Shown: piece after piece, positions 44,577 to 53,293 of the stretch
How the letters are laid out: each line of letters opens with the position of its first letter
How positions within the stretch are numbered: the first letter of the stretch is position 1
NCBI RefSeq assembly: GCF_001436695.1
Contig: NZ_AYZG01000011.1
Location: 17,504 to 81,503 of the forward strand
Length of the DNA: 64,000 nucleotides
Origin: Lactobacillus taiwanensis DSM 21401
Lineage (GTDB): Bacteria > Bacillota > Bacilli > Lactobacillales > Lactobacillaceae
Direction: 5' to 3'
Position numbers and translations under genes: made by a program
The notes under the pieces: model-generated
The model's database searches: none
Told to the model about the DNA's origin: nothing
What the model saw: only the letters and a program-made list of their open reading frames with translations

Positions 44577-45863
44577 ATGCTCAAATCAGTTATTGAGAAT
44601 GTACATGCACTTGAAATCTTTGATTCACGTGGTAACCCAACTGTTGAAGTTTTCGTTACTCTTTCAAACGGTGTTGTAGGTAAGGCTGAAGTTCCATCAG
44701 GTGCTTCAACTGGTGAAAACGAAGCTGTTGAATTACGTGATGGTGGTTCACGTCTTGGTGGTAAAGGTGTTATGAACGCTGTTAACAACGTTAACACTGA
44801 AATTAACGACGCTTTAAAGGGATTAGATCCACATGATCAACCAAACATCGATGCTACTATGATTGCTTTAGACGGCACTCCAAACAAAGGTCGTCTAGGT
44901 GCTAACGCTATCTTAGGTGTATCTATGGCCACTGCTGCTGCAGCTGCTAAGGATAACCACCAACCATTATACCGTTACCTTGGTGGTACTGACCTTGAAA
45001 TGCCTCAAACTTTCCACAACGTTATTAACGGTGGGGAACACGCAGACAACGGTATTGATATTCAAGAATTCATGATTACTCCAGTTGCTAAGACTTCATT
45101 CCGTGATGGTTTTGAAAAGATCGTTAACGTATACCACACTTTGAAGAAAGTTCTTGAAGACATGGGTTACGAAACTGGTTTAGGTGACGAAGGTGGTTTC
45201 GCTCCTAACATGAAGAACTCAGAAGAAGCTTTGAAGGCATTACATGAATCAATCATCAAGGCTGGTTACAAGCCAGGTGAAGATATTGCTATTGCATGTG
45301 ACTGTGCTGCTTCATACTTCTACAACAAAGAAGATGGCAAGTACCACCTTGAAGGTAAAGTTCTTACTGACGAAGAATTGGCAGACTACTACGACAAGTT
45401 ACTTGACGAATTCCCAGAATTAATTTCTATGGAAGACCCATACGATGAAAACGATGTTGAAGGTATGGTTAAGTTTACTGAAAGCCACAAGGACCGTATC
45501 CAAATCGTTCTTGACGACTTCATTTGTACTAATCCTAAGCTTTTGAACAAAGCTATTCACGAAGGTGCTGGTAACGCTTCATTAATTAAGTTGAACCAAA
45601 TCGGTACTGTTACTGAAACTCTTGAAACTATTCGTCTTTCACGTAAGAATGGTTACAACACTATGATTTCTCACCGTTCAGGTGAAACTGGTGATACTTT
45701 CATCGCTGACTTCGCAGTTGCTGTTAACGGTGGTCAATTGAAGACTGGTGCTCCAGCTCGTTCAGAACGTGTTGAAAAGTACAACCGTTTACTTGAAATC
45801 GAAGAAGAACTTGGTAAGGGTGAACGTTTAGCATTCTTCCCAGACAACGTTGACTTAGACTAA
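44577..45863 (+). CDS. eno: Enolase
   Basis: Glycolytic 2-phosphoglycerate dehydratase; also a common surface moonlighting protein in lactobacilli. The 428-aa protein has SGASTGENEAVELRD, GDEGGFAPN, the catalytic Glu/Lys environment and LIKLNQIGTVTET, SHRSGETGDTFIADFAVA. Codon choice is strongly biased to the preferred set (GGT, AAC, CAC, GAA), unlike the neighbours, as expected for a very highly expressed gene. RBS AAGGAGGA. It is monocistronic, with its own promoter and terminator. Confidence 0.98.
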   Translation: MLKSVIENVHALEIFDSRGNPTVEVFVTLSNGVVGKAEVPSGASTGENEAVELRDGGSRLGGKGVMNAVNNVNTEINDALKGLDPHDQPNIDATMIALDGTPNKGRLGANAILGVSMATAAAAAKDNHQPLYRYLGGTDLEMPQTFHNVINGGEHADNGIDIQEFMITPVAKTSFRDGFEKIVNVYHTLKKVLEDMGYETGLGDEGGFAPNMKNSEEALKALHESIIKAGYKPGEDIAIACDCAASYFYNKEDGKYHLEGKVLTDEELADYYDKLLDEFPELISMEDPYDENDVEGMVKFTESHKDRIQIVLDDFICTNPKLLNKAIHEGAGNASLIKLNQIGTVTETLETIRLSRKNGYNTMISHRSGETGDTFIADFAVAVNGGQLKTGAPARSERVEKYNRLLEIEEELGKGERLAFFPDNVDLD

Positions 45864-45883
45864 TTAAGTTAGTATTTTAAAAA

Positions 45884-45915
45884 AGAGGTTGATTTTTAAT
45901 CAATCTCTTTTTTTT
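45884..45915 (+). terminator. Terminator after eno
   Basis: AGAGGTTGATT / AATCAATCTCT stem, TTT loop, then T8. Confidence 0.9.
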
Positions 45916-45976
45916 GTGCTTGAGATAACTATAAAAAGTAAGTAAACTAGATATCATAGATAGAAAGGAAGATTAG

Positions 45977-46257
45977 TTGAAAAAGAAAATTAGATCTTTT
46001 GATAATAAGACTGTACTCATGATTGGACGAATTGGATCAATATTATCTGTGTTAATGTATGTTTCCTATATTCCGCAAATTATGAACAATTTACAAGAAA
46101 ATTATGGTAATCCCATTTAACCACTTGTAGCTGCTATAAACTGCTTTTTGGGGTTCTATATGCTTTATTAAGAGAGAAAAAGGATTGGCCATTGTTTGTA
46201 GCTAACTTTCCAGGTATTTTATTTGGATTAGCTACATTCATTACCAGTTTGCATTAG
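45977..46257 (+). pseudogene. SemiSWEET-type sugar transporter, pseudogene
   Basis: TTG at 45977 after AGAAAGGAAG begins KKKIRSFDNKTVLMIGRIGS, then ILSVLMYVSYIPQIMNNLQ with the PQ motif of SemiSWEET helix 1. It continues to NPI and a TAA (46118) where homologues have Gln (CAA). A one-base shift in the TTTTTGGGG run (46146-46154) follows. Then LLREKKDWPLFVANFPG and FGLATFITSLH complete the three-helix protein at 46257. The total length fits a 90-residue SemiSWEET. Two inactivating changes; no product expected. Confidence 0.8.
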
Positions 46258-46324
46258 ATTTTTCATAAAGTGACTTTCTATAATGTGTTATAACTAAAAA
46301 TTAGATGTAAGAGGGGAAAATAAT

Positions 46325-47947
46325 TTGATTACTGTCTCAGATTTGAGTTTAAATTTATCTGGTCGTACATTATACGAAGATGTTAACTTAAAATTCACTC
46401 CCGGTAATTGTTATGGAGTAATCGGAGCCAATGGCGCCGGGAAATCTACTTTTTTAAAACTATTAGAGGGTAAAATTGAACCGACTACTGGAAATATATC
46501 CATTGATGCCAATGAAAGAATGTCCAGTTTAAATCAGGATCACTTTGCTTTTGAAGATTTTACTGTTTTAGATACAGTAATTCAGGGACATAAAGAACTT
46601 TATCAAGTAATGAAAGAAAAGGATGAACTTTATTCTAAACCTGATTTTAGTGATGAAGACGGTGTTAAAGCTGCTGAACTTGAATCTAAGTTTGCAGAAC
46701 TAGATGGTTGGAATGCAGAAGCCGATGCTTCAAAATTATTGCAATCACTAGGTATTCCAGAAGATATGCATCAGAGTAAGATGAGTGAGCTTCCTGAAGC
46801 TGAAAAAGTTAAAGTGCTATTAGCTCAAGCTTTATTTGGCAATCCTGATATTCTTTTGCTTGACGAGCCAACTAATGGTTTGGATGTGCATACTGTAAAT
46901 TGGTTAGAAGATTTTTTGGCTGACTATCCAAATATTGTTATTGTTGTTTCTCACGATCGTCACTTTTTGAATCAAGTATGTACACAAATGTGTGACGTTG
47001 ACTATGGTAAAATCCAACTTTATATGGGAAATTATGATTTCTGGTATGAATCAAGTAAGTTAGCTTCTGAATTAGCAGCAAATCAAAATGCTAAGAAAGA
47101 GGAAAAAATTAAGGAATTACAAGAATTTATTGCCCGCTTTTCAGCAAATGCTTCTAAATCAAAACAAGCTACTTCAAGAAAGAAGCAATTAGAGAAGATT
47201 ACGCTTGATGATATTAAACCTTCATCACGTAAATACCCTTATGTAAAATTTGAAATGCATCGTGATTTAGGAAATGATCTTTTAAAAGTTGAAGATGTTT
47301 CTTACAGTATTGATGGTGAAAAGATTTTAGACCATGTTTCGTTTATTGTCCGTCCCGGAGATAAAGTCGCCTTTTTATCACGTAATACTTTAGCTACAAC
47401 CGCTTTAATGGATATTATTGCTGGAAAAATCAAGCCAGAGACGGGTACTGTGACTTGGGGTCAAACAACAGCATTCAATTATATGTCTCGTGATTTAAAT
47501 GCTAATTTTAACAATGATGAATTAACAATTTTAGATTGGCTTCGTCAATATGCGACAAAAGAACAGGACGATAATACTTTCCTAAGAGGCTTCTTAGGTA
47601 GGATGCTCTTCTCAGGCGATGAAATTGATAAAAAGATAAAAGTTCTTTCTGGTGGTGAGAAGGTTCGTTGTCAGCTTTCAAGAATGATGCTTGAGCCAGC
47701 TAATGTATTGGTAATGGATGATCCGACTAACCACTTGGATTTAGAGTCAATTACATCTCTTAATGATGCGTTAAAAGACTATCAAGGATCAATCCTATTT
47801 ACTTCTCATGATCATGAATTTATTCAAACTATTGCAGATCATATTATTGAAGTGGGATCTAAGGGAATTGTCAGTCGTGCAGAGACTAGTTATGATGAAT
47901 TTTTAAATAATTCAAATATTCAAGATCAAGTTGAAAAGATTTACTAA
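46325..47947 (+). CDS. ykpA: ABC-F ATPase, YkpA/YbiT type
   Basis: Tandem ATPase of 540 aa without membrane domains. Starts TTG at 46325 after AGAGGGG. Walker A GANGAGKST (about 37), Walker B LLLDEPTNGLD, a long interdomain linker (about 240-300), and second domain LSGGEKVRCQLSRM with VMDDPTNHLD. The first signature is degenerate (LPEAEKVKVLLAQAL instead of LSGGE), and the second Walker A is replaced by LSRNTLATT. The YbiT/YkpA subgroup often has altered signature residues. Likely a housekeeping ribosome-associated factor, not a resistance gene. Confidence 0.85.
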   Translation: MITVSDLSLNLSGRTLYEDVNLKFTPGNCYGVIGANGAGKSTFLKLLEGKIEPTTGNISIDANERMSSLNQDHFAFEDFTVLDTVIQGHKELYQVMKEKDELYSKPDFSDEDGVKAAELESKFAELDGWNAEADASKLLQSLGIPEDMHQSKMSELPEAEKVKVLLAQALFGNPDILLLDEPTNGLDVHTVNWLEDFLADYPNIVIVVSHDRHFLNQVCTQMCDVDYGKIQLYMGNYDFWYESSKLASELAANQNAKKEEKIKELQEFIARFSANASKSKQATSRKKQLEKITLDDIKPSSRKYPYVKFEMHRDLGNDLLKVEDVSYSIDGEKILDHVSFIVRPGDKVAFLSRNTLATTALMDIIAGKIKPETGTVTWGQTTAFNYMSRDLNANFNNDELTILDWLRQYATKEQDDNTFLRGFLGRMLFSGDEIDKKIKVLSGGEKVRCQLSRMMLEPANVLVMDDPTNHLDLESITSLNDALKDYQGSILFTSHDHEFIQTIADHIIEVGSKGIVSRAETSYDEFLNNSNIQDQVEKIY

Positions 47948-47959
47948 TATTATATAAAG

Positions 47960-47985
47960 AGGGATTTGTAAATTCCTTTTTATTT
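47960..47985 (+). terminator. Terminator after the YkpA-type gene
   Basis: AGGGATTT / AAATTCCT stem with a two-base loop (one G-T pair), then TTTTATTTT. Confidence 0.65.
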
Positions 47986-48001
47986 TACTCTTAAATAAAA
48001 G

Positions 48002-48057
48002 AAAAAAACTTTGACAAATAGGACACAAAATTGTAATTCTAAATGTCAAAGTTTTTT
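48002..48057. terminator. Bidirectional terminator before the XRE regulator
   Basis: AACTTTGACA (48007-48016) pairs with TGTCAAAGTT (48044-48053); A and T tracts lie on the outside. It serves the minus-strand XRE gene, whose stop codon abuts it. Confidence 0.75.
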
Positions 48058-48445
48058 ATTTATCTTCTTTAGCAAAAGTATTAATTATAGTAATAAAACT
48101 CTTAGCTAAAGCTTCTTCCTGAGCGACAGGAAGTTTTTTCATATCATTTGTAAGTTTGTCAAGAAAAACACGGTCATTACTTAACTTATTTACAAATGTC
48201 TGTGATTTGGGAGTTTTTGAGGATTCATCAATTAAAGTAATTACGGATGTTTGTAGTGCTTTTGCAATCGCATCTAATTTTTGAATACTGATATTTTGGT
48301 TACCTGTTCTTTCAATTTTAGAGATGAAATTTACTGATAGACTACTGAATTCCGCAAGGTCCTCTTGAGTCATTCTCAAACTCCTGCGTCTTTTTTTGAT
48401 CGCAGCTCCTAAGTTGTCTATCACTTCAATCACAATTCCTTTCAC
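48056..48445 (-). CDS. XRE-family HTH transcriptional regulator
   Basis: 129 aa at most. The HTH is clear: LGAAIKKRRRSLRMTQEDLAEFSSLSVNFISKIERTGNQNIS is the lambda-repressor-type helix set, followed by a C-terminal helical tail of unknown function. The farthest start is GTG at 48445, but a GAAAGGA inside it (48435-48441) suggests a later GTG at 48433 or 48424. No partner gene is adjacent, and the 228 bp upstream contain no other gene. The target is unknown. Confidence 0.75.
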   Translation of the reverse strand: MKGIVIEVIDNLGAAIKKRRRSLRMTQEDLAEFSSLSVNFISKIERTGNQNISIQKLDAIAKALQTSVITLIDESSKTPKSQTFVNKLSNDRVFLDKLTNDMKKLPVAQEEALAKSFITIINTFAKEDK

Positions 48446-48673
48446 ACAGATTTCTGCCTGCGCTTTTTAGAATAAAGTTAAACTGTAATTAAATGAAGAA
48501 TTTATAATATTATCTTCCTTCATTTAGTATATTCATACACCTAAACTACGGGGGCTAACATTAATTAAATAGGTATTGTAAAGTAATATATAGGTTTGAA
48601 CTTAGGAAATTTGAGAGAAGCAAAAAGAAGTATAACAAATATTAATTTTCTACGATAGTTATTTTATTAAAAC
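48446..48673. other. Intergenic region without a recognised gene
   Basis: AT-rich 228 bp between the XRE gene and the end of the endonuclease pseudogene, both on the minus strand. It must hold the XRE promoter; I see no convincing -35/-10 pair and no RNA gene. Confidence 0.4.
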
Positions 48674-49517
48674 TTAAGAAATTTTGCTGCTGCCATTAGA
48701 GTAGTTTAAATCTACTCCATCTTGAACATTAAAAATATAAACATGGAAATGAACATCATTGGAATTGACAGATTGTCCCTCCATTTCGACTCTCCAAGCA
48801 AGTAATTCATTATTTCTAAAAATTGTTGTCACACGGTAGCGAACGTAATTATTTGGTGAAGATTTTAGATAAGTTGCAACTTCATTTTCATATATCAGCA
48901 TGTCTGGATCATTTAAATGTCTAGTTCCAGTCATTAGGTTTTTCCCATTATTTTGGACAGTTAATTGATAACCAATTAAGTGAGAGTGATTGAAAAGCCA
49001 ATAATGATTGATTTTTTTATTATGCCAGCCAGTTGGATTAACATGAAGAGCCTCACGTTTTGTTTTAGGCATTAATGATTTATTTAAAAGCGCATTAGCT
49101 GCTGTTACAAGATTTTGGGAATCAAAGTCACCATATTTTTGCCAAGCCCCATGGCTTGTATCTAAGTCTGATTTTGAAAAATCTGGATTATTATCAACAT
49201 TAACGATGCTTTTACCGTCGTAGTTAAGAGTAGCTAATTTTTGTTTGCTTAGTGATTCGACGGCATTGGGGTTAGTATAGTTTTTTAATTGGTTTTGAAG
49301 ATCAGCTTTCCTTTTATCTAAAAAACTAATTTTCTTTTCAATTTTTTGATTTTTATTTTTTAAGCGACTAGCTTCTTTTTGATCACTATAGTCATACTTG
49401 TATTTTTTATAATTTTAATAGCACTAGCTGAACTTGTCTGAGAGGTATATGTTTGACCAGCTTCTAGCGAAAACAAGAGGGCAGCGGCTAAAAATTGAGT
49501 AATTTTTTATTTATCAT
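48674..49517 (-). pseudogene. DNA/RNA non-specific endonuclease (EndA-like), broken
   Basis: Starts ATG at 49517 (MINKKLLNF) after GAAAGGCG. A lost T at 49490-49494 shifts the frame to AAALLFSLEAGQTYTSQTSS; a lost A at 49413-49416 shifts it again to NYKKYKYDYSDQKEASRL, open to the stop. Coiled region about 40-80, then the nuclease domain: HVNPTGWHN, the catalytic block LFNHSHLIGYQL (His present, the preceding Arg of NRSH replaced by His), NLMTGTRHLN and NVQDGVDLNY. A signal peptide was at the N-terminus. A 132-aa internal product from 49072 is possible but lacks the secretion signal. Confidence 0.82.
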
Positions 49518-50117
49518 TATTTTTTCGCCTTTCTATAACCAGCATTAATTACATCTTGCTCACTATTAAAATAGACTGCATTGGCTGAATGCATGTGGTA
49601 GCCTGCTTGTCCGGAAATGTGGTAGATCATTGAATTGCGATTTCCTACAATTGTACCCTGATTTGCAGTATATAGATTACCTTGACTTTGACTAGATGAG
49701 CTATTATTGTTTGTTTCTTGATTTTGCTTAGCTTTTTTCTGTGCTTCTTCAATTTCTTTCTTTTTAGTAGTAGCTTCTTTTTGAGATTGAGCTTCAGTAG
49801 CCTTTCTTTCCCGTTCAGCTTGCTTGTTTTTTCTTCCTGCGTAAGAATTTTAGTTCTAGCTTTTTCTTTATTAAGTTCCTTCGTTCCTACTTTTTTACTT
49901 TTAGTTAAAGTAGTTTTTTGAGTAGACTGGTGGCTTGTATTATGCGAACTAGGAGAGGTGAACAATACTAATACGAAGAATAATCCAATTGTGACACAGT
50001 TGGCCCAAAGAATCGGATGAGCAGCTTTTTTGAATAAAACTTTTTTAACAAGATATATGGAATTAGGTAGAACCAAAAGAGGATCCACATAATTATTTTG
50101 ACAACTATATTTTTCAT
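49517..50117 (-). pseudogene. Membrane-anchored Ada-like partner of the endonuclease, broken
   Basis: Starts ATG at 50117 six bases after GGAG: MKNIVVKIIMWILFWFYLIP. A lost base in one of the A6 runs (50026-50031 or 50041-50046) shifts to KKAAHPILWANCVTIGLFF, a second membrane helix. A further lost A in the run near 49831-49836 shifts to QAERERKATEAQSQKEATTK. After the Lys/Gln-rich stalk comes an Ada-like metal-binding domain, NRNSMIYHISGQAGYHM with NAVYFNSEQDVINAGYRKAKK. The TAA stop overlaps the endonuclease ATG by one base, so the two were coupled. Three or more frames are needed; non-functional. Confidence 0.75.
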
Positions 50118-50199
50118 CTTACTTTCTCCATTCTTAATATCCTCATTTGTTAGGATAATATAATGATTTCGATAATAAAATAAAAAATTAAAAAAGTGC

Positions 50200-50228
50200 T
50201 TGACGAAAATTGATTAAAATTATAATAT
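50200..50228 (+). promoter_or_regulatory. Promoter of the metQNP T-box leader
   Basis: TTGACG (50200-50205), 17-bp spacer, TAATAT (50223-50228), overlapped by TATAAT at 50221. Start near 50235, giving a 300-nt leader. Confidence 0.65.
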
Positions 50229-50285
50229 ACTTTTAACAATTAATTTAAACATTTTGCTGGTTGAGTAAATTAGTAATGTTCTTTT

Positions 50286-50520
50286 AGAGAGTCTACGCAT
50301 GGTGTAAGTAGATAGAGCGTCTAATTGAAGATGGACTAGAAATTAAAATGGTGATAGCGAATTTTAATAGTAAGCTATCAACGGAGTTGCGATCGTTAAC
50401 AACGCAGGGTAATTCTTAATTAAGTTTAAGAGCTACTTACTAAGGTCATTTATGTGAATAAATGACAAATTAAAGGTGGTAACGCGAGCACTCGTCCTTT
50501 TGGGAATGAGTGCTTTTTTA
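50286..50520 (+). promoter_or_regulatory. T-box riboswitch, methionine-specific
   Basis: tRNA-sensing antitermination leader. Stem I begins with AGAGAGTC at 50286. The probable specifier codon is ATG at 50331-50333, followed by a purine (Met). The T-box AAAGGTGGTAACGCG is at 50472-50486; its TGGT pairs with the ACCA end of a tRNA with discriminator A, as tRNA-Met has. A terminator (AGCACTCGTCC / GGAATGAGTGCT, 50487-50514) is followed by T6. Uncharged tRNA-Met would open the antiterminator and switch on metQNP. Confidence 0.85.
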
Positions 50521-50538
50521 TTTTAGGAGGAAAGCACA

Positions 50539-51393
50539 ATGCATAAGAAGAGAATTAGAAATCGGATAATTTGGTCAGTAGTTGCAATTTTAATTATAAT
50601 TGCAGGATGGTTTAGTTTTGGACCAACAAGTAATACTACAAAAGATCAAAAAGAAGTAGTGGTGGGAGTAGTTGGTCAAACAAAACAAGATGCTGAAATT
50701 TGGAAGAGTGTAGCAGAAACTGCTAAAGAAGATTATGGAATAAAAATTAAAATTAAGAACTTTACTGACTACAATCAACCTAATAAGGCACTTCAAAATG
50801 GAGATATTGATTTAAATGCTTTTCAACATTACACTTTCTTGAACGCTTGGAACAAGGCAAATCATGGTTCATTAGTCGCAATTGGTAATACTTATATCGC
50901 TCCAATTAGATTGTATTCAAAGAAATATAAAGATATTAAAGACTTACCACAAGGGGCTACAATTGCTGTTCCTAATGATGCTTCTAACGAATCAAGAGCT
51001 TTATATGTATTAAAGAATGCAGGTTTAATCAAATTAAGAAAAGGAGTTAAGCTGGCAACAGTTGCTGATATAACTTCAAATCCTAAAGGATTGAAGATTA
51101 AAGAAGTTAGTGCTGAACAGACAGCAAGAGTAATTGATGATGTTGATGCAAGTATCGTTAATAATACATATGCAGTTCCAGCTAAGTTAGGGGACAAACA
51201 AACAATTTATATTGAACCTTTAAACAAGGATTCAGAACAATGGATTAATATTATTGTTGCTAATAAGAAAGACAAGAATAATAGGGTGTACAAAGAATTA
51301 GTTAAGGCATATCAAACAGAGAAGACTAAGAAGTTATCTGACAAACTTTACGGTAAGACTGAAATCGCAGCTTGGGGACTAAAGCTGAAATAA
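50539..51393 (+). CDS. metQ: Methionine ABC transporter substrate-binding protein
   Basis: 284-aa NlpA/MetQ protein that captures L- or D-methionine outside the membrane. The core motifs are clear: VVVGVVGQTKQDAEIWKSV, FTDYNQPNKALQNGDIDLNAFQHY (about 77-98) and AVPNDASNESRALYVL. The N-terminus is a membrane helix (IIWSVVAILIIIAGWFSFG) with no lipobox Cys, so it is membrane-anchored rather than a lipoprotein. RBS AGGAGGAAAG. First gene of metQ-metN-metP under the T-box. Confidence 0.93.
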   Translation: MHKKRIRNRIIWSVVAILIIIAGWFSFGPTSNTTKDQKEVVVGVVGQTKQDAEIWKSVAETAKEDYGIKIKIKNFTDYNQPNKALQNGDIDLNAFQHYTFLNAWNKANHGSLVAIGNTYIAPIRLYSKKYKDIKDLPQGATIAVPNDASNESRALYVLKNAGLIKLRKGVKLATVADITSNPKGLKIKEVSAEQTARVIDDVDASIVNNTYAVPAKLGDKQTIYIEPLNKDSEQWINIIVANKKDKNNRVYKELVKAYQTEKTKKLSDKLYGKTEIAAWGLKLK

Positions 51394-51410
51394 GATAGGG
51401 AGAGATTCTA

Positions 51411-52460
51411 ATGACAGCGCAAATTGATTTAAAAAATATTACAGTTCAATTTGGACAGAATAAAGCAGTTAATGAAGTAAGTTTAGAAATAAATAAGGGT
51501 GATATTTATGGAGTAATTGGTTTCTCTGGTGCAGGAAAATCAACTCTAGTAAGAACCATTAACTTATTGCAATATCCTTCTGCTGGTTCAGTTGAAGTTA
51601 ATGGAACAGTTTTGTTTAAAGATAATAAATTGCAAGTTAGTAAAAAGCAGCTTCAGGAAAAAAGAAGAAAAATTGGAATGATTTTTCAGAATTTTAATCT
51701 TTTAAACGAAGAAACAGTCATTGAAAATGTTGCTTTTGCATTACAACATACACATTTATCTGATAAAGAGCTTGAGGAAAAGTCACTCCACTTATTAGAA
51801 TTAGTCGGCTTGAAAGATAAGGCTAATTTTTATCCAGTTCAATTGTCTGGTGGACAGCAGCAGCGTGTTGCAATTGCACGTGCATTAGCTAATGATCCTG
51901 ATATTTTAATTTCTGATGAGGCAACAAGTGCACTTGATCCAAAAACGACTAATCAAATATTAGACTTATTATATGATTTAAATAAAAAATTAGGTTTAAC
52001 AATTGTATTGATTACTCACGAAATGGATGCAGTAAAGCGAGTAGCAAATAAGATTGCTGTAATGGAAACGGGAAAAATAATTGAAAAAGGGGACTTACGA
52101 GAAGTATTTTTACATCCGCAAAAGCAATTAACTCGACAATTTGTGGGTGGCGCTTTACAAGCACAACATATTTTGAATACCTACAATTTTGATAAGTTGG
52201 CCGATAATGCGGAACTCTATCAATTGGTTTATAGCATTAATGATGTTACTAAATCAGTTGTAGCTGACTTAGACGTTGCTTTAAATACAAAAGCAAGTAT
52301 TCTATATGGAAACGTGGAAGTATTGAGTGGTGAACCAATTGGAACACTAGCTATCTTATTGAATTTAGACAAACAAAAACAAGAAGAAGCAATTAAATTC
52401 TTGAAAAGTAAGAATGTAGTGGTAACTAAATTAGATAAAGGAGTGCTGACTAATGATTAG
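51411..52460 (+). CDS. metN: Methionine ABC transporter ATP-binding protein
   Basis: 349-aa ATPase of the methionine importer. Walker [11 protein letters not shown]-loop MIFQNFNLL, signature [15 protein letters not shown], Walker [14 protein letters not shown]-loop LITHEMD. Residues about 270-345 form the NIL (ACT-like) domain that in MetN binds methionine and inhibits uptake. RBS AGGGAGAG. The 3' end overlaps metP by 8 bp. Confidence 0.96.
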   Translation: MTAQIDLKNITVQFGQNKAVNEVSLEINKGDIYGVIGFSGAGKSTLVRTINLLQYPSAGSVEVNGTVLFKDNKLQVSKKQLQEKRRKIGMIFQNFNLLNEETVIENVAFALQHTHLSDKELEEKSLHLLELVGLKDKANFYPVQLSGGQQQRVAIARALANDPDILISDEATSALDPKTTNQILDLLYDLNKKLGLTIVLITHEMDAVKRVANKIAVMETGKIIEKGDLREVFLHPQKQLTRQFVGGALQAQHILNTYNFDKLADNAELYQLVYSINDVTKSVVADLDVALNTKASILYGNVEVLSGEPIGTLAILLNLDKQKQEEAIKFLKSKNVVVTKLDKGVLTND

Positions 52461-53154
52461 TTTTTTTACTAAAAACTTTCCTAATGTTGTAGCCCTTGGA
52501 TGGGGTGGAGATGCTGGTTGGGGAACAGCTATTTTTCAAACTTTATTTATGACTTTTTGGTCAGCTATTTTTGGAGGAGTTCTAGGTTTAATATTTGGTT
52601 TATTACTAGTTTTGACTAAGCCTAAAGGAATTTTAGCGAATAAAGTAGTTTATTGGATAGTTGATAAATTAGTATCAATTTTTAGAGCAGTTCCATTTAT
52701 TATTTTGTTAGCCTTTGTTGCTCCTGTTACTCAGAAGATTGTAGGTACTCAAATTGGAATGAAAGCAGCTTTAGTGCCACTAACCTTAGGAGTTTTTCCA
52801 TTTTTTGCACGCCAAGTTCAAGTTGCTCTTGAAAGTGTTGATAATGGAAAGGTTGAAGCAGCCGAAGCTTTGGGTGCTTCTACAAAAGATATTATTTTTG
52901 ATGTTTATTTAAGAGAAAGTAGATCAGAGTTGGCTAGAGTTTCAACAGTAACCTTAATTAGCTTGATTGGATTAACAGCAATGGCCGGTGCTGTTGGAGC
53001 TGGTGGACTTGGAAACACAGCTATTTCTTATGGATATAACAGGTTTAATAATGATGTTACTTTAGTAGCAACTTTATTAGTACTTTTATTAGTGCTTATT
53101 GTACAAGTTGTCGGAGACTTGGTGGCCAAGAAGTTAAATCACCAAGAGCGCTAA
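52453..53154 (+). CDS. metP: Methionine ABC transporter permease
   Basis: 233-aa permease with five membrane helices and the binding-protein-dependent transport motif [22 protein letters not shown], the EAA loop that contacts MetN. Corresponds to MetI of proteobacteria. ATG at 52453 overlaps the end of metN, so the two are translationally coupled. The operon ends at the terminator at 53205. Confidence 0.95.
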   Translation: MISFFTKNFPNVVALGWGGDAGWGTAIFQTLFMTFWSAIFGGVLGLIFGLLLVLTKPKGILANKVVYWIVDKLVSIFRAVPFIILLAFVAPVTQKIVGTQIGMKAALVPLTLGVFPFFARQVQVALESVDNGKVEAAEALGASTKDIIFDVYLRESRSELARVSTVTLISLIGLTAMAGAVGAGGLGNTAISYGYNRFNNDVTLVATLLVLLLVLIVQVVGDLVAKKLNHQER

Positions 53155-53204
53155 GCGTATAGCATTGTAAAACTATTTTTAGTATAATTTTAATACATGA
53201 TATT

Positions 53205-53231
53205 AGCGAAGAATTATATTCTCCGCTTTTT
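53205..53231 (+). terminator. Terminator after metP
   Basis: AGCG-a-AGAAT pairs with ATTCT-c-CGCT, one mismatch, TAT loop, then T5. Confidence 0.75.
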
Positions 53232-53293
53232 GTATGCCCTTTCATTAAAATTTAGCTTATAATTAAGATAATGAAAACGGAGGATAAAAAATT

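Noticed and set aside
48011..48033. TTGACA-N17-TAATTC promoter on the plus strand
   Set aside because: It lies in the arms of a bidirectional terminator and leads to no plus-strand gene.
49718..49921. Phe/Leu/Ser-rich plus-strand ORF
   Set aside because: Antisense shadow of the Lys/Gln-rich stalk of the broken nuclease partner.
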